This document shows positions 8,443 through 19,693 of a stretch of 64,000 bases of DNA, in pieces. The notes under the pieces are model-generated. The model was not told where the DNA came from. It saw nothing but the letters and a program-made list of their open reading frames with translations, and did not search any database. The stretch is from assembly GCF_014495845.1 (NCBI RefSeq), contig NZ_CP061080.1, positions 3,213,001-3,277,000 of the forward strand, written 5' to 3'. A program made the position numbers and the translations under genes. Each line of letters starts with the position of its first letter. The stretch's first letter is position 1. This stretch comes from Aquibium microcysteis. Lineage in GTDB: Bacteria > Pseudomonadota > Alphaproteobacteria > Rhizobiales > Rhizobiaceae.

Positions 8443-9219
8443 TCAGTTCTGCAGCTGCCATTTCGTTGCGAGCTGGTCGAAGAAGCCGGCTTCCTTCTTC
8501 AGCGTGATCCAGGTGTTGACGTAGTTGATCCACACCTGGTCGTCCTGCTTCATCAGCATGGCGACCGGCGTGCGGGCGCGTGGTGCCGAGACCGGAACGA
8601 TCATAAGCTCGGGATACTGGGCGACGAGCTTGTAGGCCTCGACGTTGGAGGTGATGTGCGCCTGGGCGCGGCCGGCGAGCACCTCCTGGAAGTCGCGCGC
8701 GGGCGCCTCGACGATCTTGTACTGGGCGTTCGGGAAGAACTCCTTCACCTGCTTTTCCTGGGTGGTGCCCAGCGTCGCCGCGACGGTCACGTCGGCCTTG
8801 TCGAGATCGGCCCAGTCCTTGAAGCGGTCGGCGTCCTTCTTGTTGATCAGCGGAACTGTCGCAAGGGAGAAGTAGCTCGACGAATAGCCCGCCGCCTTGG
8901 CACGCGCGGGCGACATCGAGGCAGAGCCGGTGATGTGGTAGGTGCCTGCCGAGACGCCGGCGACGAGGGTCTTCCAGTCGGTCGGCACGAATTCGACGGT
9001 GACGCCGAGATCGGTGGCGAGCTGGTTCATCACGTCGATGTCGTAACCCGTGTAGCCGTTGGTGGCGACGTCCTTCATGGTCATCGGATTCCAGTCGCCG
9101 GTGGTGCCGACCTTCAGCACGCCGCCGTTCAGGATCTCGTTCAGCGCCGACTGCGCCAGTGCGGGAACGGACGACAGCGCCAGCGCCGCGGTCAGGACAA
9201 GCGATTTCAGTATGCTCAT
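8443..9219 (-). CDS. Polar amino-acid-type ABC transporter substrate-binding protein
   Basis: 258 residues. GGAGG is 5 nt before the ATG and the protein opens with a clear signal peptide ending ...[15 protein letters not shown]. The body has the SBP_bac_3 pattern: [13 protein letters not shown] near the start, [15 protein letters not shown], and [10 protein letters not shown]. It resembles cyclohexadienyl-dehydratase-like and amino acid-binding proteins, all periplasmic. The cognate ATPase and a permease are divergent, beginning 152 nt away. Downstream on the same strand are the GST and creatininase-like genes, which ties uptake to metabolism of the ligand. Confidence 0.88.
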   Translation of the reverse strand: MSILKSLVLTAALALSSVPALAQSALNEILNGGVLKVGTTGDWNPMTMKDVATNGYTGYDIDVMNQLATDLGVTVEFVPTDWKTLVAGVSAGTYHITGSASMSPARAKAAGYSSSYFSLATVPLINKKDADRFKDWADLDKADVTVAATLGTTQEKQVKEFFPNAQYKIVEAPARDFQEVLAGRAQAHITSNVEAYKLVAQYPELMIVPVSAPRARTPVAMLMKQDDQVWINYVNTWITLKKEAGFFDQLATKWQLQN

Positions 9220-9370
9220 GGGGAACCTCCAACCTTCGATCGGCCGTGACCGTGGGATGCCTGATCCTTGTCCGAAATCAGTTGCTATGCAAGCGAAACT
9301 TATGCCTAAATCTGCGGCAGGACGGATCGTCGCCCGGTGGCCATCCGAAGCAGAGAGGATCGAGACAGCG

Positions 9371-10117
<747 letters not shown>

Positions 10118-10128
10118 GGGCCCCGACC

Positions 10129-10866
10129 ATGCGCAAGGCTCTCATCCTGGTCGCTATCGCACTGGCGCTCACGGGTTGTGCGGGCAACTGGGGCTGGTAC
10201 GTCGTCGACCCGACCACGCCCAAAGGCTACACCAATGTCCGCTTTCTCCTGAGCGGGCTGCAGTACACCATCCTGCTCTCGGCCACCGCCATCTCCATCT
10301 CGATCGTCGCGGGGCTGCTGGTGGCCCTGCCCGGCCTGTCCGCCAACCGGGCGCTGCGCTGGGCGAGCCGGACCTATGTCGAACTCGTCCGGGCGGTGCC
10401 CATCCTGGTGCTGGTGCTCTGGGTCTATTACGGCCTGCCGCAGATCACCGGCCTGACCATCGGCGTGTTCTGGGCGGGCGTCATCGCGCTGGCGCTCTCC
10501 GACAGCGCCTTCCAGGCCGAAATCTTCCGCGCCGGCATCCAGTCGATCGCGCGCGGCCAGTACGAGGCGGCCTATTCCATCTCGCTCAACTATCGCGACA
10601 CGATGCGCTACGTGATCCTGCCGCAGGCGATCCGGCGCATCCTGCCGGCGATCGGCAACCAGATCGTCTACATGCTGAAGATGTCGTCGCTGGTCTCGGT
10701 GATCGGCATGCAGGAACTCACCCGCAAGGCGAACGAACTCGTCGTGACCGAGTACCGGCCGCTCGAAATCTACACCTTCCTCGTCCTGGAATACCTCGTG
10801 CTGATCCTGATCGTCTCGGCCGGCGTTCGCTGGCTGGAACGGCGCATGCGCACCGACGAACGCTGA
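10129..10866 (+). CDS. Polar amino-acid-type ABC transporter permease with lipobox-like N-terminus
   Basis: 245 residues. The HisM/GlnP-type core is clear: GLQYTILLSATAISISIVAG, then VELVRAVPILVLVLW, and the EAA loop EAAYSISLNYRDTMRYVILPQA. About five membrane segments are visible. Oddly, the protein begins with what looks like a lipoprotein signal (LALTGCAGNWGW), a Cys at residue 18 in a lipobox-like setting, unusual for an inner-membrane permease. It follows the ATPase gene by 11 nt and completes an importer with the divergent periplasmic protein. The function is confident; the N-terminus may simply be the first membrane helix. Confidence 0.9.
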   Translation: MRKALILVAIALALTGCAGNWGWYVVDPTTPKGYTNVRFLLSGLQYTILLSATAISISIVAGLLVALPGLSANRALRWASRTYVELVRAVPILVLVLWVYYGLPQITGLTIGVFWAGVIALALSDSAFQAEIFRAGIQSIARGQYEAAYSISLNYRDTMRYVILPQAIRRILPAIGNQIVYMLKMSSLVSVIGMQELTRKANELVVTEYRPLEIYTFLVLEYLVLILIVSAGVRWLERRMRTDER

Positions 10867-10937
10867 CGGCGGACGCGGATTTTCCGATGTCCTGGGCACG
10901 CGATCGGCGTAGGATCGCGTCCTGACGGGAGAATGAG

Positions 10938-12041
10938 GTGGCGGCGATGCGGACGATCGAGGACCAGGCGTTCCTGTGGCTTCTGCTCGCCACGTCGCTC
11001 GCGTTCGGACTGGTCGTCTGGCCCTACTACGGCGCCGTCCTGTGGGGCGTCATCGCAGCGATCCTGTTTCTGCCGGTTCACCGGCGGCTGACGGAGATCA
11101 TGCGCGGGCGGGAAGGGCTAGCAGCCATCACCACCGTCGTCCTTACCGTTCTGCTCGTCATCCTGCCGCTGATGGTCGTGGCGTCCTCGCTCGCCGTCGA
11201 GGCGGCGGGTCTCTATTCGGGCATCGAGTCCGGTCAGATCGACCTCGAGCAGTTCGTCCGCAAGGTGGTCGACGGCGCGCCGGCCTGGGTGACGGACCTG
11301 TTCTCCAGGATCGAACTGACCAACCTCCAGGCGGTTCGGGACGGAATTTCCCGCTTCCTGCAGGCGCTCGTCACCCGGGCCCTCTCCGTCGGGCAGAGCA
11401 CCTTCGAATTTGTTGTCAGCCTCGGCGTTATGCTCTACCTCCTGTTCTTCCTGCTGCGCGACGGTGCCGCACTGACGCGCAGGATAAAATCGGCGATCCC
11501 GCTGCACGAACGCCAGCGCGACGCTCTCCTCCGGCGTTTCGCGATCGTCGTGCAGGCGATCGTCCGCGGCTCGATCCTCGTCGCTGCCGCGCAAGGTGCG
11601 CTTGGAGGGGTGATCTTCTGGGTCCTCGGGATCCACGCACCCGTGCTCTGGGCAGTGCTCATGGCCTTCCTGTCGCTGCTGCCGGCCGTGGGATCCGGCA
11701 TCGTCTGGTTCCCGGTCGCGGTCTATCTGCTGCTCACCGGATCGGTCTGGGAAGGCCTCGTCCTGATCCTGTTCGGGATGCTGGTGATCGGCCTCGTCGA
11801 CAATCTCCTGCGGCCGTTCCTGATCGGCAAGTCGACGAGCATTCCGGACTACGTCGTCCTGATCTCCACTCTCGGCGGCATCTCCGTCTTCGGCCTGAAC
11901 GGCTTCGTCCTTGGTCCGATGATCGCCGCCATATTCATCGCGGTGTGGGAGATCTTCGCCGCCACGCGCGGTAATCTGGACATCGAGATGTCGCCCGCCG
12001 CACAGAGCGGGCCGGAGCGGGCCGAAACGCGCGATGCGTGA
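10938..12041 (+). CDS. AI-2E family transporter (PerM/YdiK-like membrane protein)
   Basis: 367 residues beginning at a GTG (an ATG lies 9 nt further in). Around seven to eight hydrophobic segments are visible, with the family's arrangement: two N-terminal helices, a long soluble stretch (residues about 90-150), then SLGVMLYLLFFLLRDG, LLPAVGSGIVWFP and the C-terminal GLVDNLLRPFLIGK and LGPMIAAIF. Known members export autoinducer-2 (TqsA) or act in Na+/H+ exchange, but most are uncharacterised. It starts 71 nt after the permease gene on the same strand and has no obvious functional link to it. Confidence 0.85.
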   Translation: MAAMRTIEDQAFLWLLLATSLAFGLVVWPYYGAVLWGVIAAILFLPVHRRLTEIMRGREGLAAITTVVLTVLLVILPLMVVASSLAVEAAGLYSGIESGQIDLEQFVRKVVDGAPAWVTDLFSRIELTNLQAVRDGISRFLQALVTRALSVGQSTFEFVVSLGVMLYLLFFLLRDGAALTRRIKSAIPLHERQRDALLRRFAIVVQAIVRGSILVAAAQGALGGVIFWVLGIHAPVLWAVLMAFLSLLPAVGSGIVWFPVAVYLLLTGSVWEGLVLILFGMLVIGLVDNLLRPFLIGKSTSIPDYVVLISTLGGISVFGLNGFVLGPMIAAIFIAVWEIFAATRGNLDIEMSPAAQSGPERAETRDA

Positions 12042-12077
12042 TCGCGCGGATCGACCTTACAGGGCGCTGCCGGTCGG

Positions 12078-13328
<1,251 letters not shown>

Positions 13329-14177
13329 TCAGGCGGCGCACTCCAGCAGCATGGTGCCGGCGCCGGTGTTGGAGATCGGGATGTGGTAGTTCTTCTCCAG
13401 CGGCACGACCGTGTCGCCGAGCGCGCCGCGCATCATCATCCACATCAGGAATTCGGTGCCCTGCGCGCCGGCCTTCTCGACCAGTTCCCTGCGCGAGATA
13501 TGGGTCAGTTCCTCGGGCGCCGTGACGATCTTCTCCATGCACATCTGGTCGAAGCTTTTGTTGATGAAGCCGGCCCGCTGCCCGTCGAGCTGGTGCGACA
13601 GCCCGCCCGTGCCCATCACGACGATCTTCACGTCCTTGGGATAGGACAGCAGCGCCTTGCGCAGCGCCTTGCCGAAATCCAGCGCGCGCTTCAGCGTCGG
13701 AATCGGATGCTGCACCGTATTGGCGCTGATCGGGACGGTGCGCGGCATGTCCGGATTGTTCGGAGCGCCTGGCCAGAACAGCTGCATCGGCACCGTGAAG
13801 CCATGGTCGACCGCCAGTTCCTGACAGGACGTGATGTCGAACTCGTCGGCGACCATGCTCTCGATGATGTGCCAGGACAGTTCCGGATCGCCCGGGAACG
13901 GGTCGAGCTTCGGGATGCCCCAGCCCTCGTCCTCGTTGCGATATTCGGCCGCCGCGCCGATGGCGAATGTCGGCATCCGGTCGAGGAAGAAACCGAGGCC
14001 GTGGTCGTTGTAGATGTTGATCGCGACGTCCGGCTTGTGATGGTCCAGCCATTCACGGATCGGCGGGTAGCCGTCGAAGAATGGCTTCCAGTAGGGATCG
14101 TCGAACAGCTTGTTGTGGATCGCGTTGCCGACCGCTGGAATATGCGAGCTCGTCAACCCGCCGATGATCGTGGCCAT
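13329..14177 (-). CDS. ligB: Protocatechuate 4,5-dioxygenase beta (catalytic) subunit
   Basis: 282 residues. Non-haem Fe(II) ligands match LigB: His12 (GGLTSSHIP), the His of IYNDHG near residue 59, and Glu242 (GAQGTEFL); Glu242 falls at the same residue number as the known ligand in Sphingobium LigB. With the alpha subunit it opens protocatechuate between C4 and C5 to 4-carboxy-2-hydroxymuconate-6-semialdehyde. The start ATG is 2 nt after the ligA stop, so the two subunits are co-translated. Also called PmdB in Comamonas. Confidence 0.95.
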   Translation of the reverse strand: MATIIGGLTSSHIPAVGNAIHNKLFDDPYWKPFFDGYPPIREWLDHHKPDVAINIYNDHGLGFFLDRMPTFAIGAAAEYRNEDEGWGIPKLDPFPGDPELSWHIIESMVADEFDITSCQELAVDHGFTVPMQLFWPGAPNNPDMPRTVPISANTVQHPIPTLKRALDFGKALRKALLSYPKDVKIVVMGTGGLSHQLDGQRAGFINKSFDQMCMEKIVTAPEELTHISRRELVEKAGAQGTEFLMWMMMRGALGDTVVPLEKNYHIPISNTGAGTMLLECAA

Positions 14178-14179
14178 GA

Positions 14180-14539
14180 TCAGTCTCCCGCCCTCTTGAG
14201 TTTTTCCTTGAATTGTTCGGTCGTCATGCCGGTCTGCTGCGCCCCGACGTCCTGGACGGAGAGCTTGTAGATGCCGGCGAACTTGGCGAGGTAGTAGATG
14301 TTGCCGCCGGCCGCGATCATCGCCAGCACGTTCTTGTCCCGGCAGGCCTGGCGCTGCTCCTCGTTGAGCCCGTATTTGACGAAATAGGCCTCGGGATCGC
14401 GCAGATACTCGGCGCGGTTCTCGGCGCTGTTGAAGGAGTAGCACATCTTGTTCAGCGCATACCCCTTCATGGCCTGCCGGCCGTCGAAGATCGTCGTGCC
14501 GGGTATGTCTGCATGCTGGTCGAAAGGCTCGGCGGCCAT
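14180..14539 (-). CDS. ligA: Protocatechuate 4,5-dioxygenase alpha subunit
   Basis: 119 residues from MAAEPFDQ; GGAGG is 5 nt before this ATG, favouring it over an ATG 12 nt upstream. The LigA fold is recognisable from the pattern YALNKMCYSFNSAENRAEY and the C-terminal AGGNIYYLAKFAGIYKLS. It forms the lid over the LigB active site in the alpha2-beta2 dioxygenase. It is located between ligI and ligB on one transcript, with 2 nt to ligB and 11 nt to ligI. Confidence 0.94.
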   Translation of the reverse strand: MAAEPFDQHADIPGTTIFDGRQAMKGYALNKMCYSFNSAENRAEYLRDPEAYFVKYGLNEEQRQACRDKNVLAMIAAGGNIYYLAKFAGIYKLSVQDVGAQQTGMTTEQFKEKLKRAGD

Positions 14540-14550
14540 GGTGTCCTCCA

Positions 14551-15438
14551 CTATCGCGCCCAGTAGAGGCGCATCGGGTTGTCGACGAGCAGCTTGCGCT
14601 GCAGGTCGGGCGTCGTCGCAAAGCGCGGGATGAAGTCGACGAGCGCTCCGTCGTCGGGCATGTGCGTCGTCATGTTGGGATGCGGCCAGTCGGTGCCCCA
14701 GAGCACCCGGTCGGGGAACCGTTCCGTGATCGCCGCGCAGAAGGGCACGACGTCGTCATAGGGCGGCCCCTGCACCGACAGGCGCTCCGGGCAGGTCACC
14801 TTCGACCAGATGGTCGGGGTCTCGCCCATCAGGTCGAGGAAGGCCTGGAAGTCGGAATGATCGACACCCTTCGCGACGTCCGGCCTGCCCATGTGGTCCA
14901 CCACGACGATCGTCGGCAGGCCCCGGAGGAAGGGGCGCAGTTCAGCGAGATCGGCAGCCTCGAAATAGACCACCACGTGCCAGTCGAACTCCCGGATCTT
15001 CTCGGCGATGCCGAGGAAGACCGATTTCGGTGTCGCGTCGACGAGGCGCCGGACGAAGTTGAACCGCACGCCGCGAATGCCGGCCGCGTCGAGTTCGGCC
15101 AGTTCGTCGCGGGAGACGTCCGGGCCGACGGTGGCGATGCCGCGTGCCTTGTCGCCGGCAGCGCGGCAGGCGTCGACCAGCGCCCGGTTGTCGCGGCCGT
15201 GGCAGGTCGCCTGGACGATGACGTTGCGTTCGAAGCCGAGGAAGTCGCGCAGCCTGAACAGGTCGTCCTTGCCGGCGTCGCAGGGCGTGTACTTGCGCTC
15301 CGGTGCGAAGGGGAACTCCGCCGCCGGGCCGAAGACGTGGCAATGGGCGTCGACGGCACCGGGCGGCAGCCTGAAGGCCGGCCTGCTCGGCTGCGGATCG
15401 AAGACCAGCCAGTCGGGATCCATGGTCTGGATCGTCAT
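14551..15438 (-). CDS. ligI: 2-pyrone-4,6-dicarboxylate hydrolase
   Basis: 295 residues from MTIQTMDPDW, with GGAGGA about 8 nt upstream. It is an amidohydrolase-superfamily member: DAHCHVFGP near residue 30, GVRFNFVRR, VVDHMGRPD and the catalytic GTDWPHPN close to the C-terminus, as in LigI/PmdD. It hydrolyses 2-pyrone-4,6-dicarboxylate, the product of LigC, to 4-oxalomesaconate and is metal-independent in characterised cases. It is the first gene of the minus-strand operon ligI-ligA-ligB-pobA. Confidence 0.93.
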   Translation of the reverse strand: MTIQTMDPDWLVFDPQPSRPAFRLPPGAVDAHCHVFGPAAEFPFAPERKYTPCDAGKDDLFRLRDFLGFERNVIVQATCHGRDNRALVDACRAAGDKARGIATVGPDVSRDELAELDAAGIRGVRFNFVRRLVDATPKSVFLGIAEKIREFDWHVVVYFEAADLAELRPFLRGLPTIVVVDHMGRPDVAKGVDHSDFQAFLDLMGETPTIWSKVTCPERLSVQGPPYDDVVPFCAAITERFPDRVLWGTDWPHPNMTTHMPDDGALVDFIPRFATTPDLQRKLLVDNPMRLYWAR

Positions 15439-15562
15439 GCGCGTACCGCTCCTCCACGGTCGTATCGGCAGCCGGCGAAGCACCCCCTGGGCCTCGCCGA
15501 GCCGGACGCGATGAACATGCGCCGCATCGGAAGACGCGCCTATTTCGGATGCCGGCGATATG

Positions 15563-15577
15563 ATAGGTTTTTTCTAT
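15563..15577. promoter_or_regulatory. Putative LysR operator between ligI and its regulator
   Basis: ATAG (15563-15566) and CTAT (15574-15577) flank a T-rich heptamer in the 159-nt divergent region between ligI and the tandem-HTH regulator gene. Its outer bases give a LysR-like dyad. The position, 20 nt before the regulator start, suits autoregulation and activation of ligI. The dyad is short, so this is tentative. Confidence 0.3.
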
Positions 15578-15597
15578 AGGCTTGAAGGGAGGCCGCT

Positions 15598-16803
15598 CTG
15601 GGCATCGATCTTCCGAACATCCGCCACCTGCGCGTCCTGCACGCGGCGGTCGAGACCGGCTCCGTCACCACGGCTGCCGAACGCTGTCAGTTGTCGCAGC
15701 CGGCCGCCACGCAGGCGATCGACAGGCTGGAGGACAGCTTCGGGACGCCCCTGCTCCGTCGAACCTCCCGCGGCGCAGAGCCGACCGCCCCCGGCGCACT
15801 GCTCGCGGCACGGATCGGCCCCGCCCTGGAGCATCTGCGCGTCGGCGCCCAGGCCGCGATGCGCGCCGACGCGTCCGCGCTGCGCAAACCGCGGCAGACC
15901 TTCGACAGGCACGTCACCGCCGCGCAACTCAAGGCCCTGGTGGCGATCGCCGACTGCGGCAGCTTCACCATGGCGGCCCGGGCGCTCGGCGTGTCGCAGC
16001 CCACGGTGCACCGGACGGCGAGAACGCTCGAGGCACTCGCCGGGACTCCCTTCTTCCGGGCGACCGCCTCGGGTGTGGAACTGACGCCGGCCGCGCAGTT
16101 CTTCGCGCTCGGCGTCAAGCTCGCCCGGGCCGAGATCCGGCAGGCGGCAGAGGAGATCGGCGCCCTGCTCGGCGACGACCGCGGCACCTTCAACCTCGGC
16201 ATGCTGCCGCTGGCGCGGACCTCGCTGGTGGCCCGCGCCGCCGACGCCCTGCTCTCGGCCACGAAGCGCGTGCAGATCCGCGTTACCGACGGGCACTACG
16301 CACATCTTCTGAAGAGCCTTCGCGAAGGCGATCTCGACTGCCTCATCGGCGCCTTGCGCCAGCCGGCGCCCGCCGACGACGTGACGGAGGAGTTCCTGTT
16401 CGAAGACGAACTCACCATCGTCGTCCACCCGCGCCACCCGCTCGCGAAGCGCGGCGCGGTGGATCTGGAAGAAACGCTGGCCTTCCCCTGGATCGCACCG
16501 CCACGCGACACGCCGCCCGGCACCTATCTGTTCGAGACGCTGCGCATCCACGAGCGGCGGACGACCCCGGTGCGCCTCGTCTTCTCGGCGCCGGCGCTGA
16601 TGCAGGAGGTCCTCGCCACCGGCAACTACATCTCCATCATCTCGCGGCGGCGCGGCGGCACGGAGCCGACCGGTCTGGTCTCGCTGCCGGTTGCGCTCCG
16701 GGACAACACGAGGGCCTACGGCCTGACTTGGCGCACCGGCTGGCGGCCGACGGACACGCAGCGCCGCTTCATTGACTATCTGCGAACATTCAGCGCGGAC
16801 TGA
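15598..16803 (+). CDS. LysR-family regulator with two N-terminal HTH domains; probable CTG start
   Basis: 401 residues, about 100 more than an ordinary LysR protein. Two HTH modules stand in tandem: IRHLRVLHAAVETGSVTTAA with LSQPAATQAIDRLE (residues about 4-50) and LKALVAIADCGSFTMAARAL with VSQPTVHRTARTLE (about 107-150). A LysR effector domain follows. The first in-frame ATG/GTG/TTG is a TTG at 15691 inside the first HTH, so the likely start is CTG at 15598, placed 5 nt after GGGAGG and soon after an in-frame stop at 15583. It is divergent to ligI-ligA-ligB-pobA and 180 nt upstream of ligC, so it most likely controls protocatechuate 4,5-cleavage. Confidence 0.82.
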   Translation: MGIDLPNIRHLRVLHAAVETGSVTTAAERCQLSQPAATQAIDRLEDSFGTPLLRRTSRGAEPTAPGALLAARIGPALEHLRVGAQAAMRADASALRKPRQTFDRHVTAAQLKALVAIADCGSFTMAARALGVSQPTVHRTARTLEALAGTPFFRATASGVELTPAAQFFALGVKLARAEIRQAAEEIGALLGDDRGTFNLGMLPLARTSLVARAADALLSATKRVQIRVTDGHYAHLLKSLREGDLDCLIGALRQPAPADDVTEEFLFEDELTIVVHPRHPLAKRGAVDLEETLAFPWIAPPRDTPPGTYLFETLRIHERRTTPVRLVFSAPALMQEVLATGNYISIISRRRGGTEPTGLVSLPVALRDNTRAYGLTWRTGWRPTDTQRRFIDYLRTFSAD

Positions 16804-16983
16804 TCTTGCGCCCGGCCGCGCCGGACCATCCATAGTAGCTTTTTCCAATGGTGGCGCACGGATCCGAATGCGCCGCGCGCCCGCGTCGGTGCTACAGACG
16901 TCCGACGGACCTGCCCGCTGCCGCAGGCAGGTTCAGTCCGGCGTTCGACGCCGGAACGATCTGCAGCCGCTTCGGGAGGAAAC

Positions 16984-17928
16984 ATGAGAATATGCGTCGC
17001 CGGTGCCTATGGCGCCTTCGGAGTGAAGCATCTCGACGCGCTGGCCGCGATCGAGGGGGTTCAGGTCACCTCGGTCATGGGACCGACCCGGGCAAGGATC
17101 GACGCGCTCGCGGCTGCCCGCGGCATCGGCCATGCCTCGACCGACCTGGCCGAATGCCTGGCGCGCGACGATGTCGACGCCGTCATCCTCGCCACGCCCA
17201 CCCAGCTTCACGCCGAACAGGCGATCGCCTGCATGCGGGCGGGCAAGCCGGTTCTGGTCGAGATCCCGATGGCCGATTCGCTCGCCGACAGCGAGGCCAT
17301 CGTGAAGGCGCAGGAAGAAACCGGCGTGCTGTGCATGGCCGGCCAGGTGCGCCGCTTCAACCCGAGCCACCAGTGGATCCACGACAGGATCAAGGCGGGC
17401 GAACTGAAGATCCAGCAGATGGACGTGCAGACCTATTTCTTCCGCCGTTCCAACATGAACGCCAAGGGCGAGCCGCGCAGCTGGACCGACCATCTGCTCT
17501 GGCACCATGCCTGCCACACCGTCGACCTGTTCCAGTACCAGACCGGCGAGGTCGCCTCGCAGGCCTACGGCCTGGAAGGACCGCACCACCCGGAACTCGG
17601 CATCGCGATGGACATGGCGATCGGCATGAAGACCCCCTCGGGCGCCATCTGCACGCTGTCGCTCTCCTTCAACAATGACGGGCCGATCGGCACCTTCTTC
17701 CGCTACATTTGCGACAACGGAACCTACATCGCCCGCTACGACGACCTCTACGACGGCCGCGACAACAAGATAGACCTCACGGGCGTGGCCGTGTCCGGCA
17801 ACGGGATCGAGCTGATCGACCGGGAGTTCGTCGCGGCGATCGAGGACGGTCGGGAACCGAACGGGTCCGCGCGACAGGTTCTCGCCGCCATGCGGACCCT
17901 CGACCGGATCGAGAAGAGCTTCGCCTGA
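16984..17928 (+). CDS. ligC: 4-carboxy-2-hydroxymuconate-6-semialdehyde dehydrogenase
   Basis: 314 residues, Gfo/Idh/MocA family; GGGAGG precedes the ATG. A nucleotide-binding glycine motif (AGAYGAFG) opens the protein. Segments such as RRFNPSHQWIHD, MDVQTYFFRR, SWTDHLLWHHACHTVDLF and LSLSFNNDGPIGTFFRYICD closely recall LigC/PmdC, which oxidises the hemiacetal form of the ring-cleavage product to 2-pyrone-4,6-dicarboxylate with NADP+. It completes the path from pobA through ligI in this cluster. It lies downstream of the LysR gene, convergent with the chemotaxis operon. Other sugar-dehydrogenase functions of the family are less likely given context. Confidence 0.92.
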   Translation: MRICVAGAYGAFGVKHLDALAAIEGVQVTSVMGPTRARIDALAAARGIGHASTDLAECLARDDVDAVILATPTQLHAEQAIACMRAGKPVLVEIPMADSLADSEAIVKAQEETGVLCMAGQVRRFNPSHQWIHDRIKAGELKIQQMDVQTYFFRRSNMNAKGEPRSWTDHLLWHHACHTVDLFQYQTGEVASQAYGLEGPHHPELGIAMDMAIGMKTPSGAICTLSLSFNNDGPIGTFFRYICDNGTYIARYDDLYDGRDNKIDLTGVAVSGNGIELIDREFVAAIEDGREPNGSARQVLAAMRTLDRIEKSFA

Positions 17929-17995
17929 CGGCGCCGCCCGCATTTCCGGCACGGGTGCCTTCACGCCCGGCCGGTCCCTCCTGCATCGCCCGCGA

Positions 17996-19693
17996 TCAGA
18001 CGGAGGCGTCCGCCTCCTGTCCGCGAAGCCCCTCGTCGCCGGAAGCGAGCGCTTCGCCGCAGAGGTCGTCGTGGATGCGGCGCTCGGCGACCATGGTGTA
18101 GCGTGATCGCATGCGATCGAGGAGGTCGGGGTCGACCGCGCCGCCGCCTTCGCCGTTCGTCTGGCCGGCCTCGTCCAGCTGCGACACCAGGTCCTGCCAG
18201 CCCTGGGCGTGCCGGCCATAGGTTTCGGAAGCCGCCGCGGCATCCCGCAGCAACCTGGACGCGCGCGGACCGACATCGGCGATCGTCGTCGCCCGCACGC
18301 GCATCCGTTCGACCACCCCTTCGAGCAGTTCGATGGCCCGCGACGCGTCGCCCGACAGAGCCTCGGTGGTTGCGCCCGCTTCCGGCTCGGCATTGCTGCC
18401 GAGTTCGCTCTTCGATCGCGTGAGACCGCCGGTTATGGTCGCCGCAGCCTCGACCGTGAAGGCCGCCAGTTCGCGCATCTCCTGGGCAACCACCCGCAGG
18501 GCCCGTCCCTCCTCGCCGAAGCGCGAGCAGCGTACCGACGTGTTGATGGACAGGAGCCGCATCGATTGCTCCAGATCGCCGATGTCCTCCATCCTGGCCT
18601 GCATGTCCGCGACACAGAGGCCGACTTCGGCGCGCAGCGCCTCGATCCGGGTCCGCATCGCCTCGTAGTCCGCGAGCACCTCGGAGACGGAGCCGAGGTC
18701 GGCGACGAGGCCGGCAAGCGCCGTGCCGCCGGTGGACAGGAGCGCCTCGGACTGCGCGCAGCTGTCGTCCAGCACCTGTTGTGCATCGGCCGAGAGGCTG
18801 AGCAGGGCTTTGGTGATCGCGGCCACTTCGCGGCCGAAGTCGTCCTGTGTCTCGGCCAGTTGCAGGGCCTGGACACGCAGGACCAGCGCCTCGGTGGCGG
18901 GGGTCGGATCGCATCCGTCGAGGTCGGTCAGGGAATCCTCGACGTGCTCGAGGCGCTGACGCGTGATGTCGCCGATCTGCATCGCGGATACGGCCTCTCC
19001 GATGCGGCGGGAGATCGACCCGGCCATCCGGCCCGACTGGGCGACGTCGGCCAGAGCATGCGCCTTGTGGCCGTCGATCGCGGCGAGCTGGTCGCCGAGA
19101 CGGACCGAGATGGCCGAGAGCGTTCCTTCGTGCTTCCTGCGGAACGCGGCGTTGGCAGCGCCCGCATGCGCGAGCGAATCGATCAGCCGGCGATGGGCCT
19201 TCGAGAACTTCTCCACGATCGACGCGGCGTTCTTGCCGAGCTCCACCATCTCCAGCGCAAAGGAATCGAAGTCGCCCGTCATCTGCGCCATCCCGGCTGC
19301 GATGATCCGGGCGTTGATCGCGATCAGACCGAGGTTGCGCACCGCCTTGCTCAGACCGTCGATCGGATCTTCCAGTTCCCGCGCCATGGCCGCGAGCTTG
19401 TCGACGCGCTCGCCATTGGCATCCTGGCGGCTCGCGATCTGGACGGCTTCCTCGCGCAGCCTCGTCAGCAGGGTCACGGCGGCCGAGAATTGCTCGCCCT
19501 GCAGCTCTCCCGGCATGCCTTCGTGTGCCGCCGTGATCTCGCGCAGCAGGCGCGAGCTTTCGAGGAGGCGCTGCCCCATGTCGAGGAAGGACTTCTCGAT
19601 GGACCTTCGCGAGAATGCGAGCGTCTCGGCCACGGCGACGTGGCCCCTGCCCGCACCGGTTCTCTCCGGAAAGTGTGACGTCAGTGCGTTCAT
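17996..19693 (-). CDS. Cytoplasmic MCP-like protein with degenerate signalling hairpins
   Basis: 565 residues, almost entirely helical and Ala-rich, with no membrane segment or signal peptide. Near the C-terminal third, [20 protein letters not shown] and [13 protein letters not shown] align with the chemoreceptor tip ([30 protein letters not shown]) but many tip residues are changed. A second weaker copy is [20 protein letters not shown] near residues 130-150. The start overlaps the cheB stop by ATGA, so it ends the che operon. It may be a soluble receptor, an adaptor that modulates CheA arrays, or a decoy; altered tip residues argue against an ordinary receptor. Confidence 0.65.
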   Translation of the reverse strand: MNALTSHFPERTGAGRGHVAVAETLAFSRRSIEKSFLDMGQRLLESSRLLREITAAHEGMPGELQGEQFSAAVTLLTRLREEAVQIASRQDANGERVDKLAAMARELEDPIDGLSKAVRNLGLIAINARIIAAGMAQMTGDFDSFALEMVELGKNAASIVEKFSKAHRRLIDSLAHAGAANAAFRRKHEGTLSAISVRLGDQLAAIDGHKAHALADVAQSGRMAGSISRRIGEAVSAMQIGDITRQRLEHVEDSLTDLDGCDPTPATEALVLRVQALQLAETQDDFGREVAAITKALLSLSADAQQVLDDSCAQSEALLSTGGTALAGLVADLGSVSEVLADYEAMRTRIEALRAEVGLCVADMQARMEDIGDLEQSMRLLSINTSVRCSRFGEEGRALRVVAQEMRELAAFTVEAAATITGGLTRSKSELGSNAEPEAGATTEALSGDASRAIELLEGVVERMRVRATTIADVGPRASRLLRDAAAASETYGRHAQGWQDLVSQLDEAGQTNGEGGGAVDPDLLDRMRSRYTMVAERRIHDDLCGEALASGDEGLRGQEADASV

